Below, one piece after another: positions 1 through 8,867 of a stretch of DNA of 64,000 nt. The first letter of the stretch is position 1, and every line of letters begins with the position of its first letter. The notes under the pieces are model-generated. The model did not search any database and was not told where the DNA came from. It saw only the letters and a list, made by a program, of their open reading frames with translations. The stretch covers positions 20,363 through 84,362 of IMG/VR virus record IMGVR_UViG_3300009514_000013; one strand, given 5' to 3'. The position numbers were made by a program, and so were the translations under genes. This DNA comes from a virus.

Positions 1-194
1 TACGAAGAGGTCACCTCCAAGGACCAAAGGCTGATGGGAATCTCAAGCTAACAGCCGGCACATCGATCACTTGGGGCGATGAGAAGTTTCAGCTCAAAAA
101 GCTGTATACACCCGAAGGTCTAGAGCTGGTTGAGAAAATCGCTCAAAGGCTCGATTCCGAATTACTGGAGGAAGATCGAGATGCTATCAATTGA
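1..194 (+). CDS. 3' end of an unidentified gene (5' truncated)
   Basis: An open frame enters at the window edge and stops at TGA 192-194; about 63 codons are visible. The C-terminus is charged and helical and ends EEDRDAIN. No start lies inside the window. It runs in the same direction as the recombination genes that follow, so it probably belongs to the same early operon. I do not recognise it. Confidence 0.6.
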   Translation, partial: RRGHLQGPKADGNLKLTAGTSITWGDEKFQLKKLYTPEGLELVEKIAQRLDSELLEEDRDAIN

Positions 195-229
195 TGGTCT
201 AGTTAGATTGCCCATGATACGTTTTCAAC

Positions 230-541
230 ATGACATCGAAGAAAACCCGATCTCGACGAATCGAGAAGAGGACGGCTCAACCTCTGTCCGAGCTGATGGA
301 TCTTCCGGAAAAGCCCAAGGAAGAACTGAAGCCAGAAGTAGCATCGTCAAAACCAAATCGAGATGTTCTGACTGCTCTAGCCGAACTTCCAATGGGAGCT
401 CTTGTTCATCAGATCTCTTCGAGAGCAGGGTTGTCGAAATTGGATGCCTACGAATCTCTCAACCTGCTCTGCCAGCAAGGTTACTCAAGAAGAACAGGGA
501 AGGTTTACCAAATCACCCAAAAGGGAAGCAAAGCTTTGTAA
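230..541 (+). CDS. Small winged-helix DNA-binding protein (putative regulator)
   Basis: 103 residues. A basic, proline-rich N-terminal tail (about residues 1-45) precedes a compact helix-turn-helix: the segment around residues 47-95 (ALAELPMGALVHQISSRAG, then a recognition-like helix with SKLDAYESL and a wing with RTGKVYQIT) has the pattern of MarR/ArsR-like winged helices. It lies 16 bases before the SbcD-like gene. It could regulate the early operon or be an accessory replication factor; no partner is evident. The fold call is inferred from the pattern alone. Confidence 0.6.
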   Translation: MTSKKTRSRRIEKRTAQPLSELMDLPEKPKEELKPEVASSKPNRDVLTALAELPMGALVHQISSRAGLSKLDAYESLNLLCQQGYSRRTGKVYQITQKGSKAL

Positions 542-557
542 TCTTCCGAGGTGCCTT

Positions 558-1646
558 ATGAGTAAGGTTGCCTTCGTTGCCGATGTTCATCTTGGCAACC
601 ATCAACGGTACGGTGGAGCTATCGAACTTGGGATGAACCGTCGTTGTCGTGAAGTTCTTGAAACTCTGAAAGTAGCTGTAGCTGAAGCTGATGAGTGCGA
701 ATCTTTCGGAGTACTTGGTGATCTCTTTGATGTTACTAAGCCAATTCCACAGATGGTGAAAGCTGTTCAGGACATCCTAGAACCATCACCATCTCCATTC
801 GTCATGATGGGAAATCATGATCAAGTCTCTTCAAGATCTGGAGATCATGCTCTAGGTCCTCTGGAGCCTGTCTCGGAAGTTATCGAAACGCCTAACCTCA
901 TCCACCTAGATGACTGTGACCTGGTTGTTTTACCTTTCCGGCCAGGTGTCGCCGATGATTGGGTTCCAGAGGACCTAGATTCCTTGTTTTCAAACAGGAG
1001 AATTCGTCCAGGTTCTGTTCTCTGTTTGCACCTAGGGATCAAAGATTCTGAAACACCTAGCTATCTGACCGGTTCTCATGACTGCATCGACGTTGATCAT
1101 GTAGCTGAGCTGATGCAGCGATATGACATCATCGCGACAGTTGCGGGTAACTGGCATGAGTTGAAGAGTTGGAAGCGTGGTAAAAGTCAGATTCTTCAGA
1201 TAGGCACTCTTGCTCCAACCGGCTGGGACAATCCGGGCCTTGATGATTACGGCCATATGGCTATCTGGGATTCGAAGACGATGACGTTTGATGTTCTCGA
1301 GATTCCAGGTCCACGCTTCTTGAAGATACGAGATCGAGAAGAGTTGAAAGCATTACCTCCTGGAGATGAATACGAGATCTACCTTGAGTGGACTGTATCA
1401 GATCCGAATGACTTGGTGAGTGCAAACCAAGAGATTGAGGAGATGATCAGTAAAGGTCGTATCGTCGCTGGTGGTGCATTCCTAGACAAGAAAGAGCAAG
1501 AGAAGAAAGCGAGAGTGTCAGCCAAAGCAGCTGCATCAAGTGAGACTTTGGAAGATGCACTATCGGCTTACATCAACACCATGGAGCTGGATGAACGAGT
1601 GACAACAGATCGGCTGATTGGTCTCACCAAGAGGTACTTGGGATGA
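558..1646 (+). CDS. SbcD/Mre11-like nuclease subunit (T4 gp47-like)
   Basis: 362 residues from ATG 558. Metallophosphoesterase motifs appear in order: DVHLG (residues 9-13), GDLFD, GNHD, an LHLG motif and then GNWHE. In this family SbcD pairs with an SbcC ATPase to process DNA ends during recombination-dependent replication; the matching SbcC-like gene lies 0.7 kb downstream. The last motif is normally GHxH, and here its first histidine is asparagine, so one metal ligand may be altered. The stop overlaps the start of the next small gene (ATGA). Confidence 0.9.
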   Translation: MSKVAFVADVHLGNHQRYGGAIELGMNRRCREVLETLKVAVAEADECESFGVLGDLFDVTKPIPQMVKAVQDILEPSPSPFVMMGNHDQVSSRSGDHALGPLEPVSEVIETPNLIHLDDCDLVVLPFRPGVADDWVPEDLDSLFSNRRIRPGSVLCLHLGIKDSETPSYLTGSHDCIDVDHVAELMQRYDIIATVAGNWHELKSWKRGKSQILQIGTLAPTGWDNPGLDDYGHMAIWDSKTMTFDVLEIPGPRFLKIRDREELKALPPGDEYEIYLEWTVSDPNDLVSANQEIEEMISKGRIVAGGAFLDKKEQEKKARVSAKAAASSETLEDALSAYINTMELDERVTTDRLIGLTKRYLG

Positions 1647-1870
1647 ATCAAATTCGCTTTTTGAAGGGCTATTCGCTTAGGGACTCGCTTAACATTTCGT
1701 TTATTTGGTCGGTTGACTCTCCACTGAGGTTCTCGCCAGATGATTCATTTTTAGGTTACTTGCACTGGTCTTTGAGTGACTATCTTGGTGGTCAAATTGC
1801 TAATTCCGTGAAAGATGTGTTGAAACAATGGCTGAAATCTCAGACGACATCCTTCGAAAATTCGAAATAG
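1643..1870 (+). CDS. xxSL-repeat microprotein, member a
   Basis: 75 residues. ATG 1643 overlaps the TGA of the SbcD-like gene. After a short leader (MNQIRFLKG) the chain follows a four-residue period: YSL-RDSL-NISF-IWSV-DSPL-RFSP-DDSF-LGYL-HWSL-SDYL, continuing to about KDVL-KQWL. Two SL pairs are written TCGCTT, the hexamer that makes up the tandem arrays at 10.7, 21.7 and 25.7 kb. No known family recognised. It overlaps the next gene by 43 bases. It belongs to a set of at least 15 similar genes in this window. Confidence 0.65.
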   Translation: MNQIRFLKGYSLRDSLNISFIWSVDSPLRFSPDDSFLGYLHWSLSDYLGGQIANSVKDVLKQWLKSQTTSFENSK

Positions 1871-2202
1871 CTGCTAAGCACTATTGGGATGAGACTTCCA
1901 AAGAGTGTTGTGTTTGCCAATGCCAGTTTAGAACTGGTGATGTCTGCCTAGTGTATGGAGACTTCGATAACCCGATTGAGAGACAGTTCTTCTACTGTGT
2001 TCCTGATGGCTACAAGCGAATACTTGCGGGTCAGTTTCCGTCAGCGTCTTCTCTTTTCGTTTCAGATGAGCACAGATTCAGCCGGATGAAGGATCTTCCG
2101 GAAGAACTACAACAGTATGTGATTGAAGGTTTCGAATGTATCGAAAAGCTCCACCTCGGAATGGAAGAGTTCATCAAAAAGGTCAAGGAGTCTATGCATT
2201 GA
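1828..2202 (+). CDS. Hypothetical protein with a Cys cluster
   Basis: 124 residues. An N-terminal cluster (CCVCQC near residue 30) and further cysteines suggest a metal site. The C-terminal third is an acidic/basic helix. It lies between the SbcD- and SbcC-like genes, so a link to end processing is possible but unproven. An AAGGAG close to its end serves the following TTG-started gene. Confidence 0.6.
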   Translation: MAEISDDILRKFEIAAKHYWDETSKECCVCQCQFRTGDVCLVYGDFDNPIERQFFYCVPDGYKRILAGQFPSASSLFVSDEHRFSRMKDLPEELQQYVIEGFECIEKLHLGMEEFIKKVKESMH

Positions 2203-2378
2203 ATTCTAGGATTCATACGATTCGGATCGATCTAAAAAATCAACTTTGTTGGGCAATAGATGATCAGGTAGAAACGAGTCTACGGTGGTCTAGAGGAGAT
2301 AGTCTTTGGGACTTTTGGGACTCTCTTCAAGTATCGCACGCTTCTTTTTTCACTTGTTGTAAAAATGAGGGCTTATGA
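2199..2378 (+). CDS. xxSL-repeat microprotein, member b (TTG start)
   Basis: 59 residues. The TTG at 2199 overlaps the upstream stop (ATTGA) and lies nine bases after AAGGAG (2184-2189), which decides the start. The chain has the family's four-residue period: KNQL-CWAI-DDQV-ETSL-RWSR-GDSL-WDFW-DSL. It ends ATGA-coupled to the SbcC-like gene. Function unknown. It sits between the two subunit genes of the SbcCD-like complex. Confidence 0.6.
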   Translation: MNSRIHTIRIDLKNQLCWAIDDQVETSLRWSRGDSLWDFWDSLQVSHASFFTCCKNEGL

Positions 2379-4036
2379 AGATACGTAGAGTCAGTGGAAA
2401 GAACTTCATGCTTTGCAAGGAGTTCGAAATTGAATTCCCCGACAGGGGATTGATCGTCATCTCCGGACCCAACGGAAGTGGAAAGTCCACGTTCGCTGAA
2501 TTCAATGCTTTTGGTCTCTTCGGAAAGACTCTTCGTGGTGCATCTCCATGGCGAAGTGGTGAAGCTGGAGAACTCACGGTCCAAACTGATGGAGTCCAAG
2601 TAACTCGGAAATCTACCAAAGGTGGAAGTCAGAAGCTTGAATGGTCTGAAAGTCAGAGCGATGATGAAGGACCTGTCTATGGTTCGTCTAGCAAAGCCAA
2701 AGAACCTCTCATGGAACTACTCGGATCATTCGAGAACTGGAGGAAGTGTTCAGTCTTCTCATCATCAGACGCAGCTCTCTTCTCCATGGCTACGGACAAG
2801 ATCCGCAAAGAACTTTTGGAAGACCTACTAGGGATCGATAAATTCGATTCAGCTCTGAAGAAGTGTCGTGAAGATCTGAGCCAGGTTGGTTCGAAATACC
2901 AGACTCTTGAGATGGAGATTAGACACACTCAGGTTCTTCTAGAGGAGAAGAAAAACCAACTCCGGCAAGCTTCAGAAGCTATTGAGGAATGGGTGGACCT
3001 TAAGCCAGTCCGATCAACCTCATCAAAACTAACCACGAAGCTTGATGAGATCCGTAAGCAACAGCGCGACGTCGGTAAACAAATCCGGCATCTTGGCTCT
3101 CAAGGCGCTGAGGAAAAAGCCACCCTCCGACAGATTCAAAAACAGCTGTCATGCATTGACGTGGGCCAGTGTCCAACTTGCGGACAAGACGTGGGAGACG
3201 ATGTGCTCGATCCTTTGAAAGGTGAGGTATCGAAGATTGAAGCACAACTGGAGAAGTCTCATCTTGAAGTTACCAAACAAATTGATGAGTTGGAGACTCG
3301 ACTGGATGAACTCCAAACCGCTGGTGATTCCCTCGACAAAAAGATCTCCGATTCAAAACTCAAACAACGTGAGTTCGAACAGGCGAAGCATGTGAAGGAG
3401 AAGTTCGCCAACATCATTGATAATGCTCAGGAAGAGGCCAACGAACTGTCGGAGAAGATCAACGGTTTAGCATCAGAACTTGAGACGATCTCGTTTGAGA
3501 GACTTGAACTCCAATACGTAGAAAAGATCCTTGGGATGAAAGGCGTACGTGCTCATATTCTCGGGAAGTCACTTGATGGTCTCGAATGTGTGGCCAATTC
3601 ATACCTCAACCGGATGACTGATGAGAACGCTACTCTGAAGCTGAAGCCTTACACGGAGAAGAAGACGGGTGGTGTCTCAGATTCGATCTCTATGGAAATA
3701 GGTGAATATGGTGGAGGGCTCGGATACAAGGCGTGCTCAGCTGGCCAGAGACGCCGAGTAGACTTAGCTCTTCTTCTTGGACTAGCTGTGGTCTCAGATG
3801 CTTCGAAAGGTAGTTCTCCTGGGATGTTGTGGTTTGATGAGGTCTTCGATGCTCTAGACGATCAAGGAGTTCAGGCGGTATCAGAGATTCTTCACGAGAT
3901 CTCAAAGGAGCGTCCTGTAGTGGTCATCTCTCATCACCCAGCCATTCTTGGCTACCTCGATCCTGTGGCGAAGTTGAGAATATGGACGGAAAGGGGTTCA
4001 GATGGTTTCTCGAAAATCAAAACCCAAAGCAGATGA
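2375..4036 (+). CDS. SbcC/Rad50-like ATPase (T4 gp46-like)
   Basis: 553 residues. SMC-type layout: Walker A GPNGSGKST (residues 31-39), a long coiled coil, a zinc-hook CPTCG near residue 266, a second coiled coil, an ABC signature SAGQRRRVDL (about 454) and Walker B LWFDEVFDALDD (about 483). It is short for SbcC, as phage gp46 homologues are. It should dimerise through the hook and drive the SbcD-like nuclease on DNA ends. RBS GAGG lies before ATG 2375; the start overlaps the stop of member b. Confidence 0.93.
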   Translation: MKIRRVSGKNFMLCKEFEIEFPDRGLIVISGPNGSGKSTFAEFNAFGLFGKTLRGASPWRSGEAGELTVQTDGVQVTRKSTKGGSQKLEWSESQSDDEGPVYGSSSKAKEPLMELLGSFENWRKCSVFSSSDAALFSMATDKIRKELLEDLLGIDKFDSALKKCREDLSQVGSKYQTLEMEIRHTQVLLEEKKNQLRQASEAIEEWVDLKPVRSTSSKLTTKLDEIRKQQRDVGKQIRHLGSQGAEEKATLRQIQKQLSCIDVGQCPTCGQDVGDDVLDPLKGEVSKIEAQLEKSHLEVTKQIDELETRLDELQTAGDSLDKKISDSKLKQREFEQAKHVKEKFANIIDNAQEEANELSEKINGLASELETISFERLELQYVEKILGMKGVRAHILGKSLDGLECVANSYLNRMTDENATLKLKPYTEKKTGGVSDSISMEIGEYGGGLGYKACSAGQRRRVDLALLLGLAVVSDASKGSSPGMLWFDEVFDALDDQGVQAVSEILHEISKERPVVVISHHPAILGYLDPVAKLRIWTERGSDGFSKIKTQSR

Positions 4037-4286
4037 GAACCGTTCCCTAGAAGACGGTACTCCGCTTCTTGCTCTCGAGGTTGATACAAATAGAGAGCGT
4101 CGACCAAAAACCAAACCTAAGACTCCACTTGAAGAGAAGTTCAAAGAGCAAAAGAGGATCCTTCAGGTGTACGTGATGAGACAACTTCAGTGGGGTGAGG
4201 TCGAGGGTTTCAAACCTATTGAAGTTTCTCTGTTGAAGGAAGCTTTGGAGGTGCTCGGATGGCTACCAACAGACTTGAAATTGTGA
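4002..4286 (+). CDS. Hypothetical basic protein
   Basis: 94 residues, starting inside the 3' end of the SbcC-like gene. The first half is Lys/Arg/Pro-rich and probably disordered (RRPKTKPKTP); the second half is helical. No family recognised. Its stop overlaps the GTG start of the next xxSL gene. Confidence 0.5.
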   Translation: MVSRKSKPKADENRSLEDGTPLLALEVDTNRERRPKTKPKTPLEEKFKEQKRILQVYVMRQLQWGEVEGFKPIEVSLLKEALEVLGWLPTDLKL

Positions 4287-4429
4287 ATTTCGTTGCTCCA
4301 GAACTTGAAATTCCTGCGAGGTATTCTCTTTTTTTCATTGGTATTTCTACATCAATCGAATTTTCTCTACTCGACTCATTAATAAATGAGTTACAATTTC
4401 TCTATGGCTACAAGTCAGAAACGACCTAG
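4283..4429 (+). CDS. xxSL-repeat microprotein, member o
   Basis: 48 residues from GTG 4283, which overlaps the upstream TGA (GTGA); an in-frame ATG at 4259 is an alternative. The period-four core is EFSL-LDSL-INEL after a hydrophobic leader (ELEIPARYSLFF). Its 3' end overlaps the start of the ParB-methyltransferase gene in another frame. It is too short for ordinary gene finders. Start and coding status are inferred from the shared pattern and coupling. Confidence 0.5.
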   Translation: MNFVAPELEIPARYSLFFIGISTSIEFSLLDSLINELQFLYGYKSETT

Positions 4430-5648
4430 AGCAAATCAACTCGCCCATATCCTTTCTGATCTCAGAAAACTCGCTGTCCCAATCGAATCCCTCAATCCAG
4501 ATCCAGAAAACACCAGACGTCACTCGGAATCTGATCTGAACGTCATCAAGTCTTCTCTTGATGAACTCGGCCAGCACCGACCACTTGTTGTCCAGAAGGA
4601 AGGTCGGATCATCCGCGTTGGTAATGGTACTTGGACAGCTGCAAAGGAATTAGGGTGGAAATGGATAGCCGCGGTTGTTGTTGACGAAGACCGTATGACT
4701 GCCACAAGACGATCAATCCTCGATAACCGAACTGCTGAACTCTCTGAGTGGGATACTGATCAGCTCGTAAAGCGCCTTGATGAAGCCAAGGAAGACGATT
4801 GGGAACTAGAAGACTTCGGCTGGGATGATGAAGAACTTGCTAGGTTGACTGCTTCTGAGGTTGAAGATGAAGAGGTAGATTTTGAAGAGGTTGTCGAGGA
4901 TGAAGTTCCGGAGCCTCCCAAGAAAGCAGTTTCGAAGCTAGGTGATGTTTGGAAACTGGGTGATCATATATTGGTTTGTGGCGATTCTCGCGATTCGCAA
5001 TCTTATTCATCTTTTGATTCTTCGTTTCATATGGTTCTGACAGATCCTCCTTATGGAGTTGGGTATGTAGGTGGTACTGGTTTGACCATCCAAAATGATA
5101 CTGAAGATGGGTTGGAAGAAATGTTGACGAATGTTTTTGGCAATGTTTTGGAAAAGTGTGAAAAAGGATCTATGTGGTACGTTTTTGGACCACCCGGTCC
5201 ACTTGGAATAATATTTGGGAGAGTTTTATTATCGTTTGGTGTATTGAGACAGATTCTCATATGGGTGAAAGACCGATTGGTTTTAGGAAGATCTCATTTC
5301 CATTACCGCAACGAGCCGATTTTTTATGGATGGAGTGGAACAAGTTCCAGACATCCTCCTCCAAACAGAAAGCAGGATTCTGTTTGGGAGTTTGATCGAC
5401 CACATGCCAACAAAGAACATCCTACGATGAAACCTCTGAATCTACTTCAGCATGCGATCGTGATGGGATCTTCGAAAGGTGATTTTATAGTTGATCCGTT
5501 TTCTGGTTCTGGATCTACACTAATAGCATCTGAGGCTACCGAAAGAATTTGTTGTTCTGTTGAAATCGATCCTAGATACTCAGATGTCATCATCGAACGT
5601 TGGGAGAACTTCACTGGTAAGAAGGCAAAGAGAATCAAGAAAGGTTAG
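4386..5648 (+). CDS. ParB-like domain fused to DNA adenine methyltransferase
   Basis: 420 residues. The N-terminus has a ParB/Srx-type nuclease fold (IESLNPDPENTRRHSESDL, then GQHRPLVV and VGNGTWTAAKELGW). An acidic linker follows, then a beta-class N6/N4 methyltransferase: DPPYGVGY (about 219) as catalytic motif IV and DPFSGSGST (about 370) as the AdoMet-binding motif I. The architecture is common in phages and plasmids, where it methylates phage DNA, often to evade restriction. ATG 4386 or ATG 4404 could be the start; neither has a clear SD. It ends tail-to-tail with the minus-strand lipoprotein operon. Confidence 0.88.
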   Translation: MSYNFSMATSQKRPRANQLAHILSDLRKLAVPIESLNPDPENTRRHSESDLNVIKSSLDELGQHRPLVVQKEGRIIRVGNGTWTAAKELGWKWIAAVVVDEDRMTATRRSILDNRTAELSEWDTDQLVKRLDEAKEDDWELEDFGWDDEELARLTASEVEDEEVDFEEVVEDEVPEPPKKAVSKLGDVWKLGDHILVCGDSRDSQSYSSFDSSFHMVLTDPPYGVGYVGGTGLTIQNDTEDGLEEMLTNVFGNVLEKCEKGSMWYVFGPPGPLGIIFGRVLLSFGVLRQILIWVKDRLVLGRSHFHYRNEPIFYGWSGTSSRHPPPNRKQDSVWEFDRPHANKEHPTMKPLNLLQHAIVMGSSKGDFIVDPFSGSGSTLIASEATERICCSVEIDPRYSDVIIERWENFTGKKAKRIKKG

Positions 5649-6790
5649 CAACCCGGCCAGAGAATCTCTGAGATGAATACTGGGATCTGATTGGTATGGA
5701 TCGGAAACAACCTTCCATCGGTTTCGTTTGCAATGTCATCAAAAAATGCTTGTAGCTCAACAAATCCGTAGAATGTGATACCTCTCGCTTTCAACTCGTT
5801 TGCCACATCTTGCTCTGTTAACCCTCTTGCACTTTGACCATGTTCATCAGCAAACAAGAAGATGAATCGATTTGCTCCTGGTCTCCAATGTACGAACCTT
5901 CCCTTAGCCGCATCACTGATGATGTCGTATGACAGTTCGCTACTTCCAAATGTCCTGGTCATAGAAGCCAGGTTGTTCGGGTCAGGGCATGGTCCAACTG
6001 GAAATGTCATGCCTAGCGAATAGCATTCTCTATTTGGAGAAGCTGTTGAGGTGGTGTTCCCACCAGGCATGTCGATTGGGAACATAGCCACATCAGTGGA
6101 ATCGTCTTGAGTCTGTCGATTCCAGTAGTCAGCCAGCGAATCTCCAACAACAGAGACACGAGTTCCCATTGAACAACTACGGTCGATAATCACTACGATG
6201 TCGATTTTGACTACGTCCCCTGTGTTTGGAACGTCATCCACAACTCCATTACAATCGTTATCGATCTGGTCACATCGTTCGGCGAATGGAAGAACCTGAC
6301 CTTCACAAATCCACTTTCCATAATCACAATAAGAAAGTCCTATTTTGCATGGTGGGTGTGTAGCTTTCCAAAACTCAGCATCGAAGCACCAGTCTCTGGC
6401 GATCCCGTCATCAACCAACCCGTTGCAGTCGTTGTCTGAACCGTCACATTCTTCTGGTTGTTTCTTGTAATCGGTTGAACAGACGATCTCTTCCCCGTTG
6501 CAGACAGTCCGTCCCCCTCGACAGATGCCCAACCCACATGATTCTCCGACCCCACCGATCCGGTCGTCGACTTCACCATTGCAGTCATTGTCAATACCGT
6601 CACAAATCTCATCGCTTGGAAGAATGTCACCGACACATGAGACACCTATCGATGATGTTTCAGTGGTTCCAGGCCGACATTGCCCAACTCCCGAAGTTCC
6701 ACTTGGTCCCGAATAGCAAGAACCGTAGTGACTCACGAGTGGTTCTTCACACGCATATAGAAGTACCAAGAGGATTGAAAGGCTTCTCAT
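5645..6790 (-). CDS. Lipoprotein with three MopE-type metal-binding motifs and a VWA domain
   Basis: 381 residues, minus strand. A lipoprotein signal ends LLYAC near residue 14. Three Cys/Asp motifs of the form C-D-x-x-D-N-D-C-N-G-x-V-D-D lie at roughly residues 60, 112 and 165, the pattern called the MopE-type putative metal-binding motif. A von Willebrand A domain follows with MIDAS DRSCS (D-x-S-x-S). Further cysteines suggest a secreted, disulfide-rich fold. Such motifs are typical of myxobacterial and other deltaproteobacterial surface proteins. In a phage this looks like a lysogenic-conversion or surface-remodelling cargo gene. ATGA-coupled to the upstream HExxH lipoprotein gene. Confidence 0.85.
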   Translation of the reverse strand: MRSLSILLVLLYACEEPLVSHYGSCYSGPSGTSGVGQCRPGTTETSSIGVSCVGDILPSDEICDGIDNDCNGEVDDRIGGVGESCGLGICRGGRTVCNGEEIVCSTDYKKQPEECDGSDNDCNGLVDDGIARDWCFDAEFWKATHPPCKIGLSYCDYGKWICEGQVLPFAERCDQIDNDCNGVVDDVPNTGDVVKIDIVVIIDRSCSMGTRVSVVGDSLADYWNRQTQDDSTDVAMFPIDMPGGNTTSTASPNRECYSLGMTFPVGPCPDPNNLASMTRTFGSSELSYDIISDAAKGRFVHWRPGANRFIFLFADEHGQSARGLTEQDVANELKARGITFYGFVELQAFFDDIANETDGRLFPIHTNQIPVFISEILWPGC

Positions 6791-7230
6791 CTTTCTCTCT
6801 CCCTCACTTGCTTCGTGTCAGATGCAAGTCTACGAAGATCGTTTTCTACCAGGTTGAAATCAACATCGTGCAACTCAGCTGCTTTGAGCCCATCTTCCAT
6901 GTGACGAACTCTGTGAGCTAGCTCATGTGGTAGGCATCCATCCATGGTCAGTTCTCCAAACACTCGTGCAGTGATCCTAGCTTCATGTTGATAGTACCAG
7001 CATGGGCACCCAGGCTTGCGAATTACTCTCCATGGAGCATTGAGTTGGATATGGATTTCCCAAGTTTCTGGGACCGTTTCGTAACTCTGCATGGATTCTA
7101 GGGCTTCTGGAAGATCTGGCCACGTCCACGAAAATGCTTCCTCTGTGACGATCACTGTGGTATCACCTACGACTATATCTGACCCACAACCACCTGAAAA
7201 CATTGAAAAGAATATGTTGACTAGTGCCAT
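6787..7230 (-). CDS. Putative lipoprotein with HExxH (zincin-like) motif
   Basis: 147 residues from the ATG at 7230 on the minus strand (an in-frame ATG at 7272 adds 14 residues). The N-terminus is hydrophobic and ends FSGGC, a plausible lipobox. A HELAH motif near residue 105 matches the HExxH zinc site of metallopeptidases, and HME and HDVD lie downstream. It may be a short membrane-anchored peptidase or a degenerate zincin. Its stop overlaps the start of the MopE-VWA gene, so the two are co-translated. The third zinc ligand is not certain. Confidence 0.65.
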   Translation of the reverse strand: MALVNIFFSMFSGGCGSDIVVGDTTVIVTEEAFSWTWPDLPEALESMQSYETVPETWEIHIQLNAPWRVIRKPGCPCWYYQHEARITARVFGELTMDGCLPHELAHRVRHMEDGLKAAELHDVDFNLVENDLRRLASDTKQVRERER

Positions 7231-7272
7231 AAAGGTGCTTACCGTATTGGTATGGATGAGAGACAAAGCCAA

Positions 7273-7665
7273 ATGACTATAACAGACCGCTATTTACCCC
7301 CGACACACATCGGGTCCAGAACAGCTGCACTAATTGAGAATATCGAGGCTATCGATATTCGACAGGAAGAAGATGGATACTTTGATGCTGACACAGTTGT
7401 TGCCATCAAACGAAAATCCATTCACAAAGGACTCAAGGTGGCTCGGGATGCTGGTCGCAACGAGAACGAGTTTCGGATTCGTGAGCTTGAAATGGAAGTA
7501 GAGATGTTGAAGTCTCAAGTCGAACGGCTGATCTCCACATTGGAGTTGCACCAGAAAACATCATCGGCTGAATCAAAGATGCTCAAGGATGCCCTTGCTC
7601 AAAATCACCTGATGCTGACTTCTCTCTGGAAATCCTTTGAGCTGAAAAAGGCGGGAAAGAAATGA
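7273..7665 (+). CDS. Coiled-coil protein
   Basis: 130 residues from ATG 7273 (ATG 7252 is an in-frame alternative). The C-terminal two thirds form a heptad-rich coiled coil (residues about 60-125: RIRELEMEVEMLKSQVERL). It is divergent from the lipoprotein operon, about 40 bases away, so a bidirectional promoter must lie in or near 7231-7272. It overlaps the next gene by ATGA and could be a trimerisation partner or chaperone of the beta-helix protein. Confidence 0.6.
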   Translation: MTITDRYLPPTHIGSRTAALIENIEAIDIRQEEDGYFDADTVVAIKRKSIHKGLKVARDAGRNENEFRIRELEMEVEMLKSQVERLISTLELHQKTSSAESKMLKDALAQNHLMLTSLWKSFELKKAGKK

Positions 7666-8810
7666 AATACGTCATTGATACGGAACTGGAACCCATAGCA
7701 GTTGTGGTCCACTCCAAGGATCAGTCTCACTATGTCTCGTTTGAACCACATGAAGAGGAGATCATCTCGGCGGATGAGAACGAACCTGAGCCAGATCCTG
7801 TGGTGGAACCAGATCCAATCATCGAGGTGCAACCTGATCCAGAACCAGAGCCTACACCTGTCACTGAACCTGAACTACCGTTTGAGGTGAACAAACCGGT
7901 GCTTCCGAATTCAACAATCTCACGTGGTCATCGTGAAGGTCTGATCTATGATCCGGGTGTTTATACCTTAAATGGTGATGTTGGAAATCTTGTATTGGCA
8001 ATTGATGATGTGACGATTGATTTCAATGGGCACTCGGCAGCTTCTGTGATTATTGCGAGTGGAGTAGGCAACGTTGCTATCAAAAATGGACGAGCTGATC
8101 ATGTTGTATGCGAGTTCAATTATCGAGACAATCTTGGGAATGTGAATCAGGTGTACGATAGAGTTGGTAGCCATGATCTCTTTTTCGAAGACATGGTCAT
8201 TCACTCGGACACGCAATCAGCTCTCAGTCTACGTGGTCAGAGAGTACACATGTTGAGGTGCAATTTGTTTTCTCGTGACAAGTACGCTGTTTGGGGTGGT
8301 GGTATTTCCAACCAAGAAGACTTTCTGTTCGAACAGTGTGAATTTCGTTCAGGTGGACCGCAAGCTGTGTTCCGTATACATGACGCGTATCGATCACTAG
8401 CTTACAATTGTCTGTTCAGGAGTGGTGACCTGGGAGATGCCAAGCACGCGTTCCGCTATCATTGTAGTGATAGAAATTCTAGACACTTCGAGACTGGAGA
8501 TCTTCAGTGGCCGAACCGTCCTGAAGAGCTTCCTGCACATGATCTTGCAATGGTGAAGTGCACTGTGACTGGTTCAGGTAACGGGATCATGTTGGCGAAG
8601 ACTTCCTCTGAACGAGGTATTGAGGATGTACACTTGATCGAGTCAACGTTTGAGGCATCTGGTGTTGATCGATTCAACTTGAATGTTCCGATGATGAGAA
8701 GAGTCACGGTGACTGGGAACAATGTTGAGACTCATGGTGGTGGGGATCCTTACGGACCATATCGGAATCTTCCACAAGATTGGACTTGGGAACGTAACAC
8801 ATGGACCTGA
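7662..8810 (+). CDS. Right-handed beta-helix protein with Glu/Pro linker
   Basis: 382 residues. A short N-terminal beta domain is followed by an E-P-D-rich spacer (about residues 45-75: PEPDPVVEPDP type). The rest shows parallel beta-helix periodicity (VTIDFNGHSA, VAIKNGRADHV, HMLRCNLFSRD, LFEQCEFRSGG), as in pectate-lyase or tailspike folds. There is no signal peptide. It may bind or cleave a host polysaccharide. It lies far from the tail genes, so virion incorporation is uncertain. Confidence 0.7.
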   Translation: MKYVIDTELEPIAVVVHSKDQSHYVSFEPHEEEIISADENEPEPDPVVEPDPIIEVQPDPEPEPTPVTEPELPFEVNKPVLPNSTISRGHREGLIYDPGVYTLNGDVGNLVLAIDDVTIDFNGHSAASVIIASGVGNVAIKNGRADHVVCEFNYRDNLGNVNQVYDRVGSHDLFFEDMVIHSDTQSALSLRGQRVHMLRCNLFSRDKYAVWGGGISNQEDFLFEQCEFRSGGPQAVFRIHDAYRSLAYNCLFRSGDLGDAKHAFRYHCSDRNSRHFETGDLQWPNRPEELPAHDLAMVKCTVTGSGNGIMLAKTSSERGIEDVHLIESTFEASGVDRFNLNVPMMRRVTVTGNNVETHGGGDPYGPYRNLPQDWTWERNTWT

Positions 8811-8867
8811 GTCATCACTCATTGGTAGGTAGGATTCAAAGACCGATACATGAAAGGATAAGATGGG

